Position numbers and translations under genes: made by a program | The notes under the pieces: model-generated | Told to the model about the DNA's origin: nothing | Seen by the model: the letters and a program-made list of their open reading frames with translations, nothing else | The model's database searches: none | Part shown: positions 15,355 through 24,665 of the stretch, one piece after another | Layout of the letters: every line of letters begins with the position of its first letter | Numbering within the stretch: the first letter of the stretch is position 1 | Assembly (NCBI GenBank): GCA_017305055.1 | Contig: JAFKMZ010000010.1 | Location: 62,001-126,000, forward strand | From: Lysobacterales bacterium | Lineage (GTDB): Bacteria > Pseudomonadota > Gammaproteobacteria > Xanthomonadales > Rhodanobacteraceae | Direction: 5' to 3' | Length of the DNA: 64,000 nt

Positions 15355-16012
15355 TTTCGCCCCCCAGCACCCACACCTTGGGCTGCTCCAGCACGCGCGA
15401 AACGAAGGCATTGCCTTGCCTGATCCGCTTGGCAAGTTCGGCGCGCGAGTACAGCGTCGGGTTGATCTCTCGGCCCACTTGCCCGACCACCGGATGCAAG
15501 GCGCCAACGATGTCGGCGTAGGTGAGCGAGTCGGAGAGCACCATGAGATCGATGTCGCTGCCGGCCGTGTCGCTGCGCTTGGCGACGGAACCGTAGACGA
15601 AAGCCGCCGTGATCTTGCCTGCCAGCGGCTCCAGTGCCTCGCGCAACGGTTCGGCCAGACCAACGGTCTTGCGGATGATGCCGACCAGTTCGGCATGGAT
15701 TGGCGCCTCGGCGTTGGCCTGGTAGTGCTTCTGGTTGCCCACTGGGCGCATGGTCACCAGGCCACTCGCAAGCAGCTTGGCGACTTCGCGCTGGGCGGCA
15801 CCGGAGCCGGTGCCGGTGGCGGCAATGATGTCGCTGACGGTGAAGCTGCGCTGCGGCTGGCCAAACAACAGCCCGAGCACACGCTGTTGACCGGTGGTGA
15901 ACAGCGCATCGGCCAGGCCAATGGATGGCTCCGCGTCCACAGCATATTGCGGGACCGTTTCGGCCACGCGCTGCCGCCCCTTGTATCCGGCCCGCTTTTC
16001 GGTGCTACCCAT
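15335..16012 (-). CDS. MNT-type nucleotidyltransferase antitoxin with N-terminal winged helix
   Basis: This 225-residue protein is built from a helix-turn-helix/winged-helix region (about 33-97) and a minimal nucleotidyltransferase domain. VYGSVAKRSDTAGSDIDLMVLS (residues 139-160) contains the GS-x(n)-D-x-D metal/nucleotide motif. MNT proteins neutralise HEPN ribonuclease toxins by adenylylating them (type VII systems), and the genes usually overlap as here. The partner is only a stub, so this is probably an orphan antitoxin or repressor. I chose MGSTEKR at 16012; an ATG at 16042 would add ten residues. 16043-16136 holds nothing I recognise. Confidence 0.85.
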   Translation of the reverse strand: MGSTEKRAGYKGRQRVAETVPQYAVDAEPSIGLADALFTTGQQRVLGLLFGQPQRSFTVSDIIAATGTGSGAAQREVAKLLASGLVTMRPVGNQKHYQANAEAPIHAELVGIIRKTVGLAEPLREALEPLAGKITAAFVYGSVAKRSDTAGSDIDLMVLSDSLTYADIVGALHPVVGQVGREINPTLYSRAELAKRIRQGNAFVSRVLEQPKVWVLGGESDLGAG

Positions 16013-16136
16013 ATTGGGCAGGATGATGCCTTTTATGGGCATGCACAATACGCGGGCCAGACGGCCGCGCTCGACGTTGTCCAAGCGCCAATGCAAGCGG
16101 TCGCGAACCTGTCGACTGCCGGACAAAGCCCTGATG

Positions 16137-17348
16137 TCAGAGCTGGACGCAGTCGAACTCCCGCATCGGGTCGACGTCAGCGTCGTAGTCGACGTCGGCG
16201 CGGTCGAAGCCGAACAGCTTGAGGAACTCGTGCTTGTAGCCGTCGTAGTCCGTGACCTGGCGCAGGTTCTCGGTGGTGACGGTCGGCCACACGCTCTTGC
16301 ACGGCTCCTGCACATCCTCGCGCAGCTCCCAGTCATCCAGGCGCAGGCGGCCCTCGTCGTCGGTGGGCGGCGCGGCGCCGTCCGCGCGGTACAGGCGGTC
16401 GCGGAACAGGCGGTTGGCCTGCTCGATCGGCCCCTCGTGGATACCCTTCTCCTTCATCACCTTGAAGGCGATGGACACGTACAGCGGGATCACCGGGATC
16501 GCGGCGCTGGCCTGTGTCACCACCGACTTCATCACACTGACGTAGGCGTCGAGCCCCTGGCTGGCGTAGCGGCTGCGCAGCTCCTGCGCGGTCCTGTCGA
16601 GATGCTGCTTGGCGTGGCCGAGCGTGCCGTGCCAGTACATCGGCCAGGTGATCTCGGTGCCGATGTAGCTGTAGGCCACGGTCCTGGCGTGCGGAGCGAG
16701 TACGCCGGCCTGGCTCAGCGCCTCGATCCACAGCGCCCAGTCCTCGCCGCCCATCACCTTGACCGTGTCGGCGATCTCCTGCTCGGTGGCCGGCTCCACG
16801 CTGGCCGTGATCACCGTGTCCTTGTTGGTGTCGACCGAGGTCGCGGTGAAGGTCTCGCCGACGGTCTTCAGCGCCGAGCGCACCACCTCGCCGGTATCGG
16901 GCAGCTTGCGCACCGGCGAGGCCAGCGAGTACACCACCAGGTCGACGAAGCCACCCATCTCGTTCTTGATGATTTCGATGGCCTTGGCGCGGGTCTCGTT
17001 GGCAAACGCGTCGGCGTTGATCGACTTCGCAAACAGCCCGGCCTGCTTGGCCGCCTGGTCGAACGCGGCGGCGTTGTACCAGCCGGCGGTGCCTGTCTTG
17101 TCGTGGGTGCTGGGCTTCTCGAAGAACACGCCGAGCGTGGCCGCGCCGTAGCCGAACGCGGCGGTGATGCGCGAGGCCAGGCCGTAGCCGGTGGAGGCGC
17201 CAATGACCAGCACGCGCTTCGGCCCGTTGCCAGCATGGCCAGCAGCCCGCGTCACCGCGATCTGCTCGCGCACGTTGCGCTCGCAACCGACAGGATGGGC
17301 GGTGATGCAGATGAATCCACGCACTCGGGGCTTGATGATCACTCGCAC
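16137..17348 (-). CDS. fabV: Enoyl-[acyl-carrier-protein] reductase FabV
   Basis: The 403-residue NADH-dependent enoyl-ACP (trans-2-enoyl-CoA) reductase performs the last reduction of fatty-acid elongation. The nucleotide-binding motif is [13 protein letters not shown] (48-60). The family-specific Y-x8-K active site is Tyr238-Lys247 in [14 protein letters not shown]. The N-terminal [18 protein letters not shown] and the C-terminal [15 protein letters not shown] are also diagnostic. FabV confers natural triclosan tolerance in Pseudomonas, Vibrio and Xanthomonas. It stands alone, just outside the accessory island. Confidence 0.97.
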   Translation of the reverse strand: MRVIIKPRVRGFICITAHPVGCERNVREQIAVTRAAGHAGNGPKRVLVIGASTGYGLASRITAAFGYGAATLGVFFEKPSTHDKTGTAGWYNAAAFDQAAKQAGLFAKSINADAFANETRAKAIEIIKNEMGGFVDLVVYSLASPVRKLPDTGEVVRSALKTVGETFTATSVDTNKDTVITASVEPATEQEIADTVKVMGGEDWALWIEALSQAGVLAPHARTVAYSYIGTEITWPMYWHGTLGHAKQHLDRTAQELRSRYASQGLDAYVSVMKSVVTQASAAIPVIPLYVSIAFKVMKEKGIHEGPIEQANRLFRDRLYRADGAAPPTDDEGRLRLDDWELREDVQEPCKSVWPTVTTENLRQVTDYDGYKHEFLKLFGFDRADVDYDADVDPMREFDCVQL

Positions 17349-17540
17349 TCTCCTGCTGACCTACGGCAATGCGTCATCTTAACCAAGCGCGGCCACTCTG
17401 TAGCGGGGCGGCCGAGCATGCCTGCCTGGGCGCCCGGTTGGCGTCGCACCCGCGCCGCGTTGGCGCATGGCGTGCCGACGTGCAGGTAGCATGCCGGCAA
17501 CGGGCCGATCGGCCTGGTCCGCAACGGAGGCAAGCCATCC

Positions 17541-18572
17541 ATGGGTACGGTCCTGGTTACCGGCGGCTCGGGCTTCATCGGCAGCCGCACGATCCTGCAC
17601 CTGCTGGCCGCGGGCCACGCCGTGCGCACCAGCGTGCGCCGTCCCGATCGCGCTGGACAGGTGCGCGAGCTCCTGCGGCAGGGTGGCGCCGAACCCGGCG
17701 ACCGGCTGTCATTCGCGGTCGCCGACCTGGAACACGACGCCGGCTGGGCGCAAGCCGTGGCCGGTTGCGATTATGTGCTGCACCTGGCCTCGCCCTTCCC
17801 GGCCACGCTGCCCAAACACGAGGACGACTTGATCGTGCCGGCACGCGAGGGCGCCTTGCGCGTCCTGCGCGCCGCGCGCGATGGTGGCGTGCGGCGCGTG
17901 GTGCTGACCTCGTCGTTTGCCGCCATCGGCTATGGCCACCCGCCACGGTCCACGCCCTTCGACGAAAGCGACTGGACCCGAACGGACGCGCCCGGAGTGC
18001 AGCCGTATGCGAAATCCAAGACCCTGGCCGAGCGCGCCGCCTGGGACTTCCTCGACCACGAAGGCGGAGCCCTCGAGCTGGCCATGGTGAACCCGGTGAT
18101 GGTCTTCGGCCCGGTGCTCGGCGCGGACTATTCGACCTCGATCATGCTGATCCAGCGCCTGCTGGACGGCTCCCTGCCGGGCTGCCCGCGCATCCAGTTT
18201 GGCGCCGTCGACGTGCGCGACGTCGCCGATCTGCACCTGCGTGCCATGACCGACCCCGCCGCCAGCGGCGAGCGCTTTCTCGCCCTCGCCGGTGACTTCA
18301 TGACACTGCTGGACATGGCGCGTCTGCTGAAGGAGCGGCTCGGCGCTGCCGCACGCCGCGCACCCACACGCCAACTGCCGGACTGGCTGGTGCGCGTGGC
18401 GGCACTCTGGGACGCCAACGTCCGGCAGATCCTGCCGGAACTCGGCCAGGCGCGGAACGCCACCGCTGCCAAGGCGCAGCGCCTGCTCGGCTGGCAACCC
18501 CGCCCGGCGCAGGAGGCGATCGTCGCCACCGCCGAGAGCCTGATCCGGCTGGGCCTCCTGAAATCCCGATAG
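17541..18572 (+). CDS. NAD-dependent epimerase/dehydratase (dihydroflavonol-reductase-like)
   Basis: The 343-residue extended short-chain dehydrogenase begins with a Rossmann motif, VLVTGGSGFIGSRT (4-17). The catalytic pair is Tyr156 and Lys160 in QPYAKSK, with Ser in VLTSSFAAIG. The overall layout matches the dihydroflavonol 4-reductase/cinnamoyl-CoA-reductase-like clade of NAD(P)-dependent reductases. Such proteins reduce small aldehydes or ketones in bacteria, and the substrate is unknown. It is divergent from fabV and its neighbours give no pathway. Confidence 0.88.
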   Translation: MGTVLVTGGSGFIGSRTILHLLAAGHAVRTSVRRPDRAGQVRELLRQGGAEPGDRLSFAVADLEHDAGWAQAVAGCDYVLHLASPFPATLPKHEDDLIVPAREGALRVLRAARDGGVRRVVLTSSFAAIGYGHPPRSTPFDESDWTRTDAPGVQPYAKSKTLAERAAWDFLDHEGGALELAMVNPVMVFGPVLGADYSTSIMLIQRLLDGSLPGCPRIQFGAVDVRDVADLHLRAMTDPAASGERFLALAGDFMTLLDMARLLKERLGAAARRAPTRQLPDWLVRVAALWDANVRQILPELGQARNATAAKAQRLLGWQPRPAQEAIVATAESLIRLGLLKSR

Positions 18573-18780
18573 CACGCTGTGCTCCCACTACCCCCTCGTT
18601 CCGGCTCGCGCCTGGCTTTCAGTTCAAGAGCCTTCGTGCGCCTCCGGCGCGCGAAACGCTCTTGATCGAGTATCACGGCAACGCCAAACACCCAGAAACA
18701 GCGCGCGTGGTCTGGGCGTCGCTGCAGGCGGAGCAGCGGGCGCGTAGCATGAAGCGGTCCCGACAGCGGAGTGCATCGAC

Positions 18781-19518
18781 ATGCGAGCCCTCAAGTCATT
18801 GATCGTGCTGATCGTGCTGGTGGTGATCGGACTCGGGATCTGGATCTGGTCGGGGACGTACAACATCGGCGCCGATTCGCCGCACTGGGCAGTCACCTCC
18901 AAGCTCATCAACGTGCTGCGCGAGCGCTCCATCACCACCCGCGCCGCACAGATCCAGGTCCCGAACCTCGATGACCCGGCGCTGGTCAAGCTGGGTGCCG
19001 AGCATTACCAGGAGATGTGCACCGGCTGCCACCTGGCGCCGGGCATGGGCGATTCGGAGCTGCGCGACAGCCTGTATCCCGAGCCGCCGAACCTGACCCA
19101 TTTCGCGCCGCGCCCGGCCGAGGCCTTCTGGATCATCAAGCACGGCATCAAGCTCACCGCGATGCCGGCCTGGGGCAAGACCCACGACGACCAGAAGATC
19201 TGGGCCATGGTGGCGTATCTGCAAAAGCAGCCGCGCATGGGCGTGGACGAATATCGCCAGCTCACCGCCGATGCCGCGGGAGTGGAAGGCCATGGCGCCA
19301 TGGCAGCACCCGCGCCCGCGGCCACGACGGGTGCCATGCCCGGCATGCAGATGTCCACGCCTGACGCGTCGCCGCAGGCGCCAGCGCCCGCCATAGCCCA
19401 TCCGCACGCGGTACCCGGCCTGGCGCGCGCAGCCAGGGATTTCAGCCGTGATTTGCGGCAGACTTGGCGACTCGCAAATCCAGGGAATGTCCATGCCGCC
19501 CGTTCCACGGCACATTGA
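18781..19518 (+). CDS. Membrane-anchored monohaem cytochrome c
   Basis: The 245-residue protein has an N-terminal helix (residues 7-24, anchor or signal). One class-I haem site follows, CTGCH at 80-84, with Met128 in TAMPAWG as the likely axial ligand. It should sit on the periplasmic side and pass electrons, but no oxidase or dehydrogenase partner is adjacent. After the haem domain comes an Ala/Pro/Met-rich stretch (AAPAPAATTGAMPGMQM), then a His/Arg-rich tail of ~50 residues with no family look. That tail ends 3 nt before the MFS start and may result from loss of an earlier stop. Confidence 0.85.
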   Translation: MRALKSLIVLIVLVVIGLGIWIWSGTYNIGADSPHWAVTSKLINVLRERSITTRAAQIQVPNLDDPALVKLGAEHYQEMCTGCHLAPGMGDSELRDSLYPEPPNLTHFAPRPAEAFWIIKHGIKLTAMPAWGKTHDDQKIWAMVAYLQKQPRMGVDEYRQLTADAAGVEGHGAMAAPAPAATTGAMPGMQMSTPDASPQAPAPAIAHPHAVPGLARAARDFSRDLRQTWRLANPGNVHAARSTAH

Positions 19519-19521
19519 CGC

Positions 19522-20820
19522 ATGAACGACGCCGCGTCCGTCAGCCCGCCCTATCCTGGTATCGCGCGCGCCTGCTCGGTGCTGCTGATCCTGTTTGCGA
19601 CCGCCGTGCTCGCCTACACGGACCGCCAGGTGCTGAGCCTGCTGGTCGATCCGGTGCGCCAGGACCTTGCCATCAGCGACACGCAGATGAGCCTGCTGCT
19701 GGGCGTGGCGTTCGCCGCGGTCTACGGCGTGGCCGGCATCCCGCTGGGCTTCCTCGCCGACCGCACGTCGCGGCGCAACCTGATCGTCGCCGGGGTGCTG
19801 ATCTGGAGCGTGGGCACCCTGATGTGCGCGGTGGCGCCATCGTTTGCCATGCTGTTCGCCGCCCGCGTGGTGGTCGGCCTCGGCGAGGCGGTGCTGTCGC
19901 CGGCGGCCATCTCGCTGATCAGCGACACCTTCGAACCGAAGCATCGGGGCCTGGCGGTCGGCACCTTCTTCACCGGCATCGCCGTGGGCATCGGCGGCTC
20001 GATCCTGATTGGCGGCGGCGTGCTCGACCTGGTCCGCGCCGGCCTGTTTGCCGCCACGCCGGTGGCAGATTGGCCGCAGTGGCGGCTGGTGTTCCTGGCC
20101 GTGGGCTTGCCGAGCCTGCTCTGGCCGCTGTTGCTGCTGACCATCCGCGAGCCGGTGCGCCGCCACGACCAGATGTTCACTGCCGCGGAGTCGCCGGCGC
20201 TGGCCACCGACACCCTGCCACGCCTGTTGCGGCGCATGGCACCGGTGTTCATTGCCGTGGCGATCGCCTCGATGGTGGACAACGCGGTCGGCGCCTGGGC
20301 GCCCTCGTTGCTGATCCGGGAGTTTGCCGCGGACCCGGCGCGGGTCGGCGTCCAGCTCGGCCTGCTGCTCATGCTCGGCTACGGTGGCGGCATGCTTGCC
20401 GGCGGTGCGCTGGCCGACCGCTTTGCCCGCTGGCGCGGCCCCAGGGGCAAGACCGAGCTGTGCTGCCTCGCCGTGCTGGCCACGCTGCCGGCGGCGGTGA
20501 TGATCAACAGCCACAGCGCCTCGGGCGTCATGCTCGCGGTACCGGTCTATTTCGCGCTGTCGGCCGTGGTCACCGCCTCGGGCCTGTCCGCCATCCTCGA
20601 TGCCACGCCCAACCGCATGCGCGGCCAGGCCATGGCCATCAGTTTCTTCCTCAACGTCGCGATTGGCGCCGGCTTCGGGCCCACCGCGGTGGCGCTGGCC
20701 GGCGACCATGTGTTTGGTGCCGCCGCCGGGCTCGGCCCGGCCATCAGCTTTACAGTAGTGGTTTCCTATCTGCTGGCTGCCTTGGTGCTGCTGGCCGCGA
20801 TCCGTGCCCGGAGAACCTGA
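19522..20820 (+). CDS. MFS transporter, spinster-like
   Basis: The 432-residue major-facilitator transporter has twelve predicted helices. The loop 2-3 signature reads GFLADRTSRRNLIVAG, and TDRQVLSLLVDPVRQDLAISDTQ at the first helix is typical of the spinster-like and organic-acid MFS clade. It is the first gene of a three-gene unit: its TGA overlaps the ATG of the TIGR04076 gene (ATGA), and that gene overlaps the aldo-keto reductase in the same way. The tight coupling suggests import or export of the metabolite handled by those two proteins. Confidence 0.9.
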   Translation: MNDAASVSPPYPGIARACSVLLILFATAVLAYTDRQVLSLLVDPVRQDLAISDTQMSLLLGVAFAAVYGVAGIPLGFLADRTSRRNLIVAGVLIWSVGTLMCAVAPSFAMLFAARVVVGLGEAVLSPAAISLISDTFEPKHRGLAVGTFFTGIAVGIGGSILIGGGVLDLVRAGLFAATPVADWPQWRLVFLAVGLPSLLWPLLLLTIREPVRRHDQMFTAAESPALATDTLPRLLRRMAPVFIAVAIASMVDNAVGAWAPSLLIREFAADPARVGVQLGLLLMLGYGGGMLAGGALADRFARWRGPRGKTELCCLAVLATLPAAVMINSHSASGVMLAVPVYFALSAVVTASGLSAILDATPNRMRGQAMAISFFLNVAIGAGFGPTAVALAGDHVFGAAAGLGPAISFTVVVSYLLAALVLLAAIRARRT

Positions 20821-21170
20821 TGTCCCCAGCCGACGACGACGCCTTTGAACTCTACGACCTGAAGGTCGAGGTGGTGGCCCCGCCCGGCGCGAAGCTGTAC
20901 TGCTCGGCCAGGGTCGGCGACAGCTTCGAGCTGCGCGGCGAGCTGCTGCATCTCCCCGACGGCCAGGGCTTTTCGATCTACTCGCTGGCTGCGGTGCTGC
21001 CGCTGCTGGCGGCCAAGCAACGGGTGACCGACGCCAACGACTGGATGAGTACGGACGCCGAAGTCGCCTGCCCCGATCCCAACTGCCCGTCGCGCCTGCG
21101 CATCACCCGGCTCGGTCGCCGGCGCTTCCACCACGGTGAAGTCACGGTTGCGCGGAAGCCGGCGCCATGA
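20820..21170 (+). CDS. TIGR04076 family protein
   Basis: The 116-residue protein begins MSPADDDAFELYDLKVEVV and carries the family's late hallmark VACPDPNCPSRLRITRL. A middle block, GQGFSIYSLAAVLPLLAAKQRV, occupies the place where relatives read CPWALHALLPLL. Members are of unknown function, and several Cys residues suggest metal or substrate binding. It overlaps the MFS gene upstream and the aldo-keto reductase downstream by 4 nt each, so the three are surely one translational unit. Confidence 0.8.
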   Translation: MSPADDDAFELYDLKVEVVAPPGAKLYCSARVGDSFELRGELLHLPDGQGFSIYSLAAVLPLLAAKQRVTDANDWMSTDAEVACPDPNCPSRLRITRLGRRRFHHGEVTVARKPAP

Positions 21171-22228
21171 CCACGCCGGAAACCTTCGCCATCAAGCCCG
21201 GCTACGTGATCTCACGCATCATCCGCGGCGGCTGGCAGCTGGCCGGCGATCATGGTGCGGTGGACCGCGCGCACGTCACGGACGACCTGGCCGCGTTCTA
21301 CGACGCCGGAATCACCACGTTCGACTGCGCCGACATCTACACCGGCGTCGAGGAACTGTACGGCAACTTCCGCGCGGCCATGCTCCAGCGCCGTGGCGCG
21401 GATGCGCTGTCGCGGCTGAAGATCCACACCAAGTTCGTGCCGGACATCGACCTGCTGCCGCGCATCACCGCGGCCGACGTGCGCCGCATCATCGAGCGCT
21501 CGCTGCACCGCCTACGCATGGAGCGGCTCGACCTGGTGCAGTTCCATTGGTGGGACTACGCGGAGCCACGGTATGTCGAGACCGCCCTGCACCTGCGCGA
21601 ACTGCAGGCCGAGGGCAAGATCGACCTGGTCAGCGGCACCAATTTCGACGCCGACCACGTGCAGGAGATGGCCGATGCCGGCGTGCGCTTCGCCACGCTG
21701 CAGGTCCAGTATTCGCTGCTCGACCACCGCCCGGCCGGGCGCCTGAGCGACACCTGCGGGCGGCTCGGCACCCGCCTGCTCTGCTACGGCACGCTGGCTG
21801 GGGGCTTCCTCAGCGATGCCTGGCTCGGCCGGGCGGAACCGCAAGCCGCGCTCGAGAACCGCTCCCTGGTCAAATACAAGCTGATCATCGACGAATTCGG
21901 CGGCTGGGACCTGTTCCAGCAGCTGCTGCGCACGCTGCGCAAGGTGGCTGACCGCCACGGCGCCAGCATCGCCAACGTCGCCTCCTGCCATGTGCTCGGG
22001 CAGCCGCTGGTCGCCGGCGTCATCGTCGGCGCACGCCATGCCGGCCACCTGCAGGACACGCTGCAACTCGCCTCCCTGGCCTTGTCGGCACAGGACCGCC
22101 AGGACATCGACGCCGTCCTCGCGCAGGCGCGCGGCCCGGGTGGCGAGGTCTATGCGCTGGAGCGCGACCGCAATGGCCCACACGGCCGCATCATGAAGTA
22201 CAACTTGGGCGACGCGCCGCAGGCCTGA
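21167..22228 (+). CDS. Aldo/keto reductase
   Basis: The 353-residue TIM-barrel oxidoreductase has the catalytic Asp and Tyr in ITTFDCADIYTGVEELYG (about 49-66), a Lys in LKIHTKFVPD and the active-site His in DLVQFHWWDYAEPRY. It should use NADPH to reduce an aldehyde or ketone, or to oxidise a sugar. It ends the MFS/TIGR04076/AKR operon. The C-terminal YALERDRNGPHGRIMKYNLG is longer than in short AKRs. No sugar-specific neighbours reveal the substrate. Confidence 0.9.
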   Translation: MTTPETFAIKPGYVISRIIRGGWQLAGDHGAVDRAHVTDDLAAFYDAGITTFDCADIYTGVEELYGNFRAAMLQRRGADALSRLKIHTKFVPDIDLLPRITAADVRRIIERSLHRLRMERLDLVQFHWWDYAEPRYVETALHLRELQAEGKIDLVSGTNFDADHVQEMADAGVRFATLQVQYSLLDHRPAGRLSDTCGRLGTRLLCYGTLAGGFLSDAWLGRAEPQAALENRSLVKYKLIIDEFGGWDLFQQLLRTLRKVADRHGASIANVASCHVLGQPLVAGVIVGARHAGHLQDTLQLASLALSAQDRQDIDAVLAQARGPGGEVYALERDRNGPHGRIMKYNLGDAPQA

Positions 22229-22498
22229 GGCGCGCAGTCTCGTCTGGCGCCTCGTGTGGGAGGGGCGACTTCGGCGTCTGCACTCCGAATGGGATGCCGC
22301 CAAACCGGAGCTCACCTCCTCAAGCCAACCCTCTCCCCGGCGGAGCCACGCGAGAGGGGTCAACGCTGCCGCTGCGCCGCCAGGCCTTGGTCGATGGCGC
22401 AAACCTCGCCACCCATGACTTCCGGAGCATACCGGTCGCCACGACCGCGCAGTATGTTGCCAAGGCCGCCTGGGGCGGCCGCTTCGGGAGTCGCCAAG

Positions 22499-24421
22499 AT
22501 GAAATCCAGCCTGCTTGCCTCGGCCCTGGTGGCCGCGCTGTCCGGTCTTGTCCCACTGCTGGCACAGGCCGGAACGCCGCAGGCGCAGTCGCGCAGCGAC
22601 AACGTGCCGCCGCCGCAGGACGTCCCCTACCCCGGCACCATGACCGTGCACGTCGATGCCACCGACACCGGCCATCGCATCTTCACCGTGCACGAGACCA
22701 TCCCGGCCAAGGCTGGCCCAATGTACCTGCTGTATCCGGCGTGGATCCCCGGCGACCACGAGCCCAGCGGTCCGATCCGCAAGGTTGCCAGCCTCGTGGT
22801 CAGCGCGAATGGCAAGAGACTCACGTGGACCCGCGACAAGTACAACGTCTTCGCCTTCCTGGTCGATGTGCCGGCGGGCGCCAGCAGCATCGACGTGGAC
22901 TTCCAGTTCCTGTCCTCGCAGAACAAGGGCGAGGGCTCCATCCGCATGACGCCGGAAATGCTCGACCTGTCGTGGAGCAAGGTTTCGATCTACCCGGCTG
23001 GCTACTACGGCAGCCGGATCCAGGTGGTGCCCAGTGTGACCCTGCCCGCGGGCTGGCAGTTCGGCACCGCGCTCGAGGTGGCCAGTCGCAGCAGCGACAC
23101 CACGACGTTCAAGCCGATCGACTACACCAACCTGGTCGATTCGCCCATGTTTGCCGGCAAGTATTTCTCGCGCCTGGACCTGGCGCCCGGCGCGAAGCAG
23201 CCGGTGCACATGGACATCGTCGGCGACACGCCAGAGGACATCAAGACCACACCCGACCAGGTCAAGGCGCTGCGCAACATCGTGACCCAGATGGACAAGC
23301 TCTACGGCGCCTTCCATTTCGACCACTACGATTTCCTGTTTTCCCTGTCCGACAAGATGAGCGGCAAGGGCCTTGAGCATCACCGCTCCAGCGAGGACGG
23401 CACCGGTGCGGATTTCTTCACCAAGTGGGACCTGAAGACGCCGCGCGACCTGCTGACCCACGAGTTCAACCATTCGTGGAACGGCAAGTACCGCCGCCCG
23501 GCCGACCTGTGGACGCCGAACTTCAACGTCCCGATGGGCGATAGCCTGCTCTGGGTGTACGAGGGCCAGACGCAGTTCTGGGGCAACGTGATTGCCGTGC
23601 GCGCCGGGCTGGAGAGCAAGGAAACCGGCCTGGACAAGCTCGCCAACGTCGCCGCGACGTACGACATGAACCGGCCCGGCATGCTGACCTGGCGCAACAT
23701 CCAGGACACCACCAACGACCCGGTCATCGCCCAGCGTGCGCCGCTGCCCTACCGCAACTACCAGATGAGCGAGGACTACTACTCAGGCGGCCAGATGATC
23801 TGGCTGGCGGTGGATGCCAAGCTGCGCGCGCTCAGCCACGGCAAGCACGCGCTGGATGACTTCGCCCGCGCGTTCTACGGCATGGACAACGGTGCCTGGG
23901 ACATCAATACCTATACCTTCGACGACGTCGTCGCCACGCTCAACCAGATCGCCCCGTACGACTGGAAGAGCTTCCTGCGCACGCGCCTGGACGGCCACGA
24001 CAAGATCACCGACGGCATCGCCGCCGAGGGCTGGAAGCTGGTCTATACGGACAAGCCATCCGACATCGTCGGTGCGCTGCAGAAGCGCTATCACGCGATC
24101 GACTTCACCTACTCGGTGGGCTTCACGGCCACCGACAAGGGCGGGTTGCGCGACGTGCGCTGGAACGGGCCGGCGTTCAAGGCCGGCCTGGCGCCGGGCA
24201 TGACCATCGTCGGCGTCGACGGCAAGGACTTCAGTGCCGACAACCTGAAGCAGGCAATCACCGCCGCCAAGGGCGGCAGCACGCCAATCACCCTGCTGGT
24301 GAAGGATTTCGACGAGTTCAGGACACTGCAGGTCGACTACCACGACGGCTTGAAGTATCCGCACCTGGTGCGTACCGAGGGCGCGCCGGACTACCTGTCG
24401 CAGCTGTACGCGCCGAAGTAG
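22499..24421 (+). CDS. M61 (glycyl aminopeptidase-like) metallopeptidase with PDZ domain
   Basis: The 640-residue secreted peptidase has a signal peptide (residues 1-25, ending LAQAG). The zinc site is HEFNH at 321-325, with the third ligand Glu355 in LLWVYEGQTQFW. A C-terminal PDZ domain covers about 535-625 (FKAGLAPGMTIVGVDGKDF). This is the layout of M61 aminopeptidases, which release N-terminal glycine, alanine or other residues in the periplasm. The frame is open back to 22256, but MKSSLLASALVAAL at 22499 gives a proper signal peptide. The 270-nt gap before it shows nothing clear. Confidence 0.93.
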   Translation: MKSSLLASALVAALSGLVPLLAQAGTPQAQSRSDNVPPPQDVPYPGTMTVHVDATDTGHRIFTVHETIPAKAGPMYLLYPAWIPGDHEPSGPIRKVASLVVSANGKRLTWTRDKYNVFAFLVDVPAGASSIDVDFQFLSSQNKGEGSIRMTPEMLDLSWSKVSIYPAGYYGSRIQVVPSVTLPAGWQFGTALEVASRSSDTTTFKPIDYTNLVDSPMFAGKYFSRLDLAPGAKQPVHMDIVGDTPEDIKTTPDQVKALRNIVTQMDKLYGAFHFDHYDFLFSLSDKMSGKGLEHHRSSEDGTGADFFTKWDLKTPRDLLTHEFNHSWNGKYRRPADLWTPNFNVPMGDSLLWVYEGQTQFWGNVIAVRAGLESKETGLDKLANVAATYDMNRPGMLTWRNIQDTTNDPVIAQRAPLPYRNYQMSEDYYSGGQMIWLAVDAKLRALSHGKHALDDFARAFYGMDNGAWDINTYTFDDVVATLNQIAPYDWKSFLRTRLDGHDKITDGIAAEGWKLVYTDKPSDIVGALQKRYHAIDFTYSVGFTATDKGGLRDVRWNGPAFKAGLAPGMTIVGVDGKDFSADNLKQAITAAKGGSTPITLLVKDFDEFRTLQVDYHDGLKYPHLVRTEGAPDYLSQLYAPK

Positions 24422-24665
24422 CCGCTGTGCCACCGGCCCGGAACGCAGCCATCCGGGCCAGATGGCCAGCCCACCCGTGCGCGATGAGTCCGAGCGATGC
24501 GAATGGCCTGGCCGCAACGACGTGCACCTGAGGACCAAGTCAGGCCACGCCTCATGCTTGACGTGGAAGATTGACGATCCCGACTGACGTCACACCTGGC
24601 ACATCCTGCTCCGGCTCCGGCCTGAGCGACCGCCCGGCGGTGTGACGGACGGCAGGAATGTCCAT

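Noticed and set aside
18796-20709. Minus-strand open frame of 637 codons opposite the cytochrome c and MFS genes
   Set aside because: Compositionally biased His/Gln/Arg product without domains; the plus-strand genes have full family motifs.
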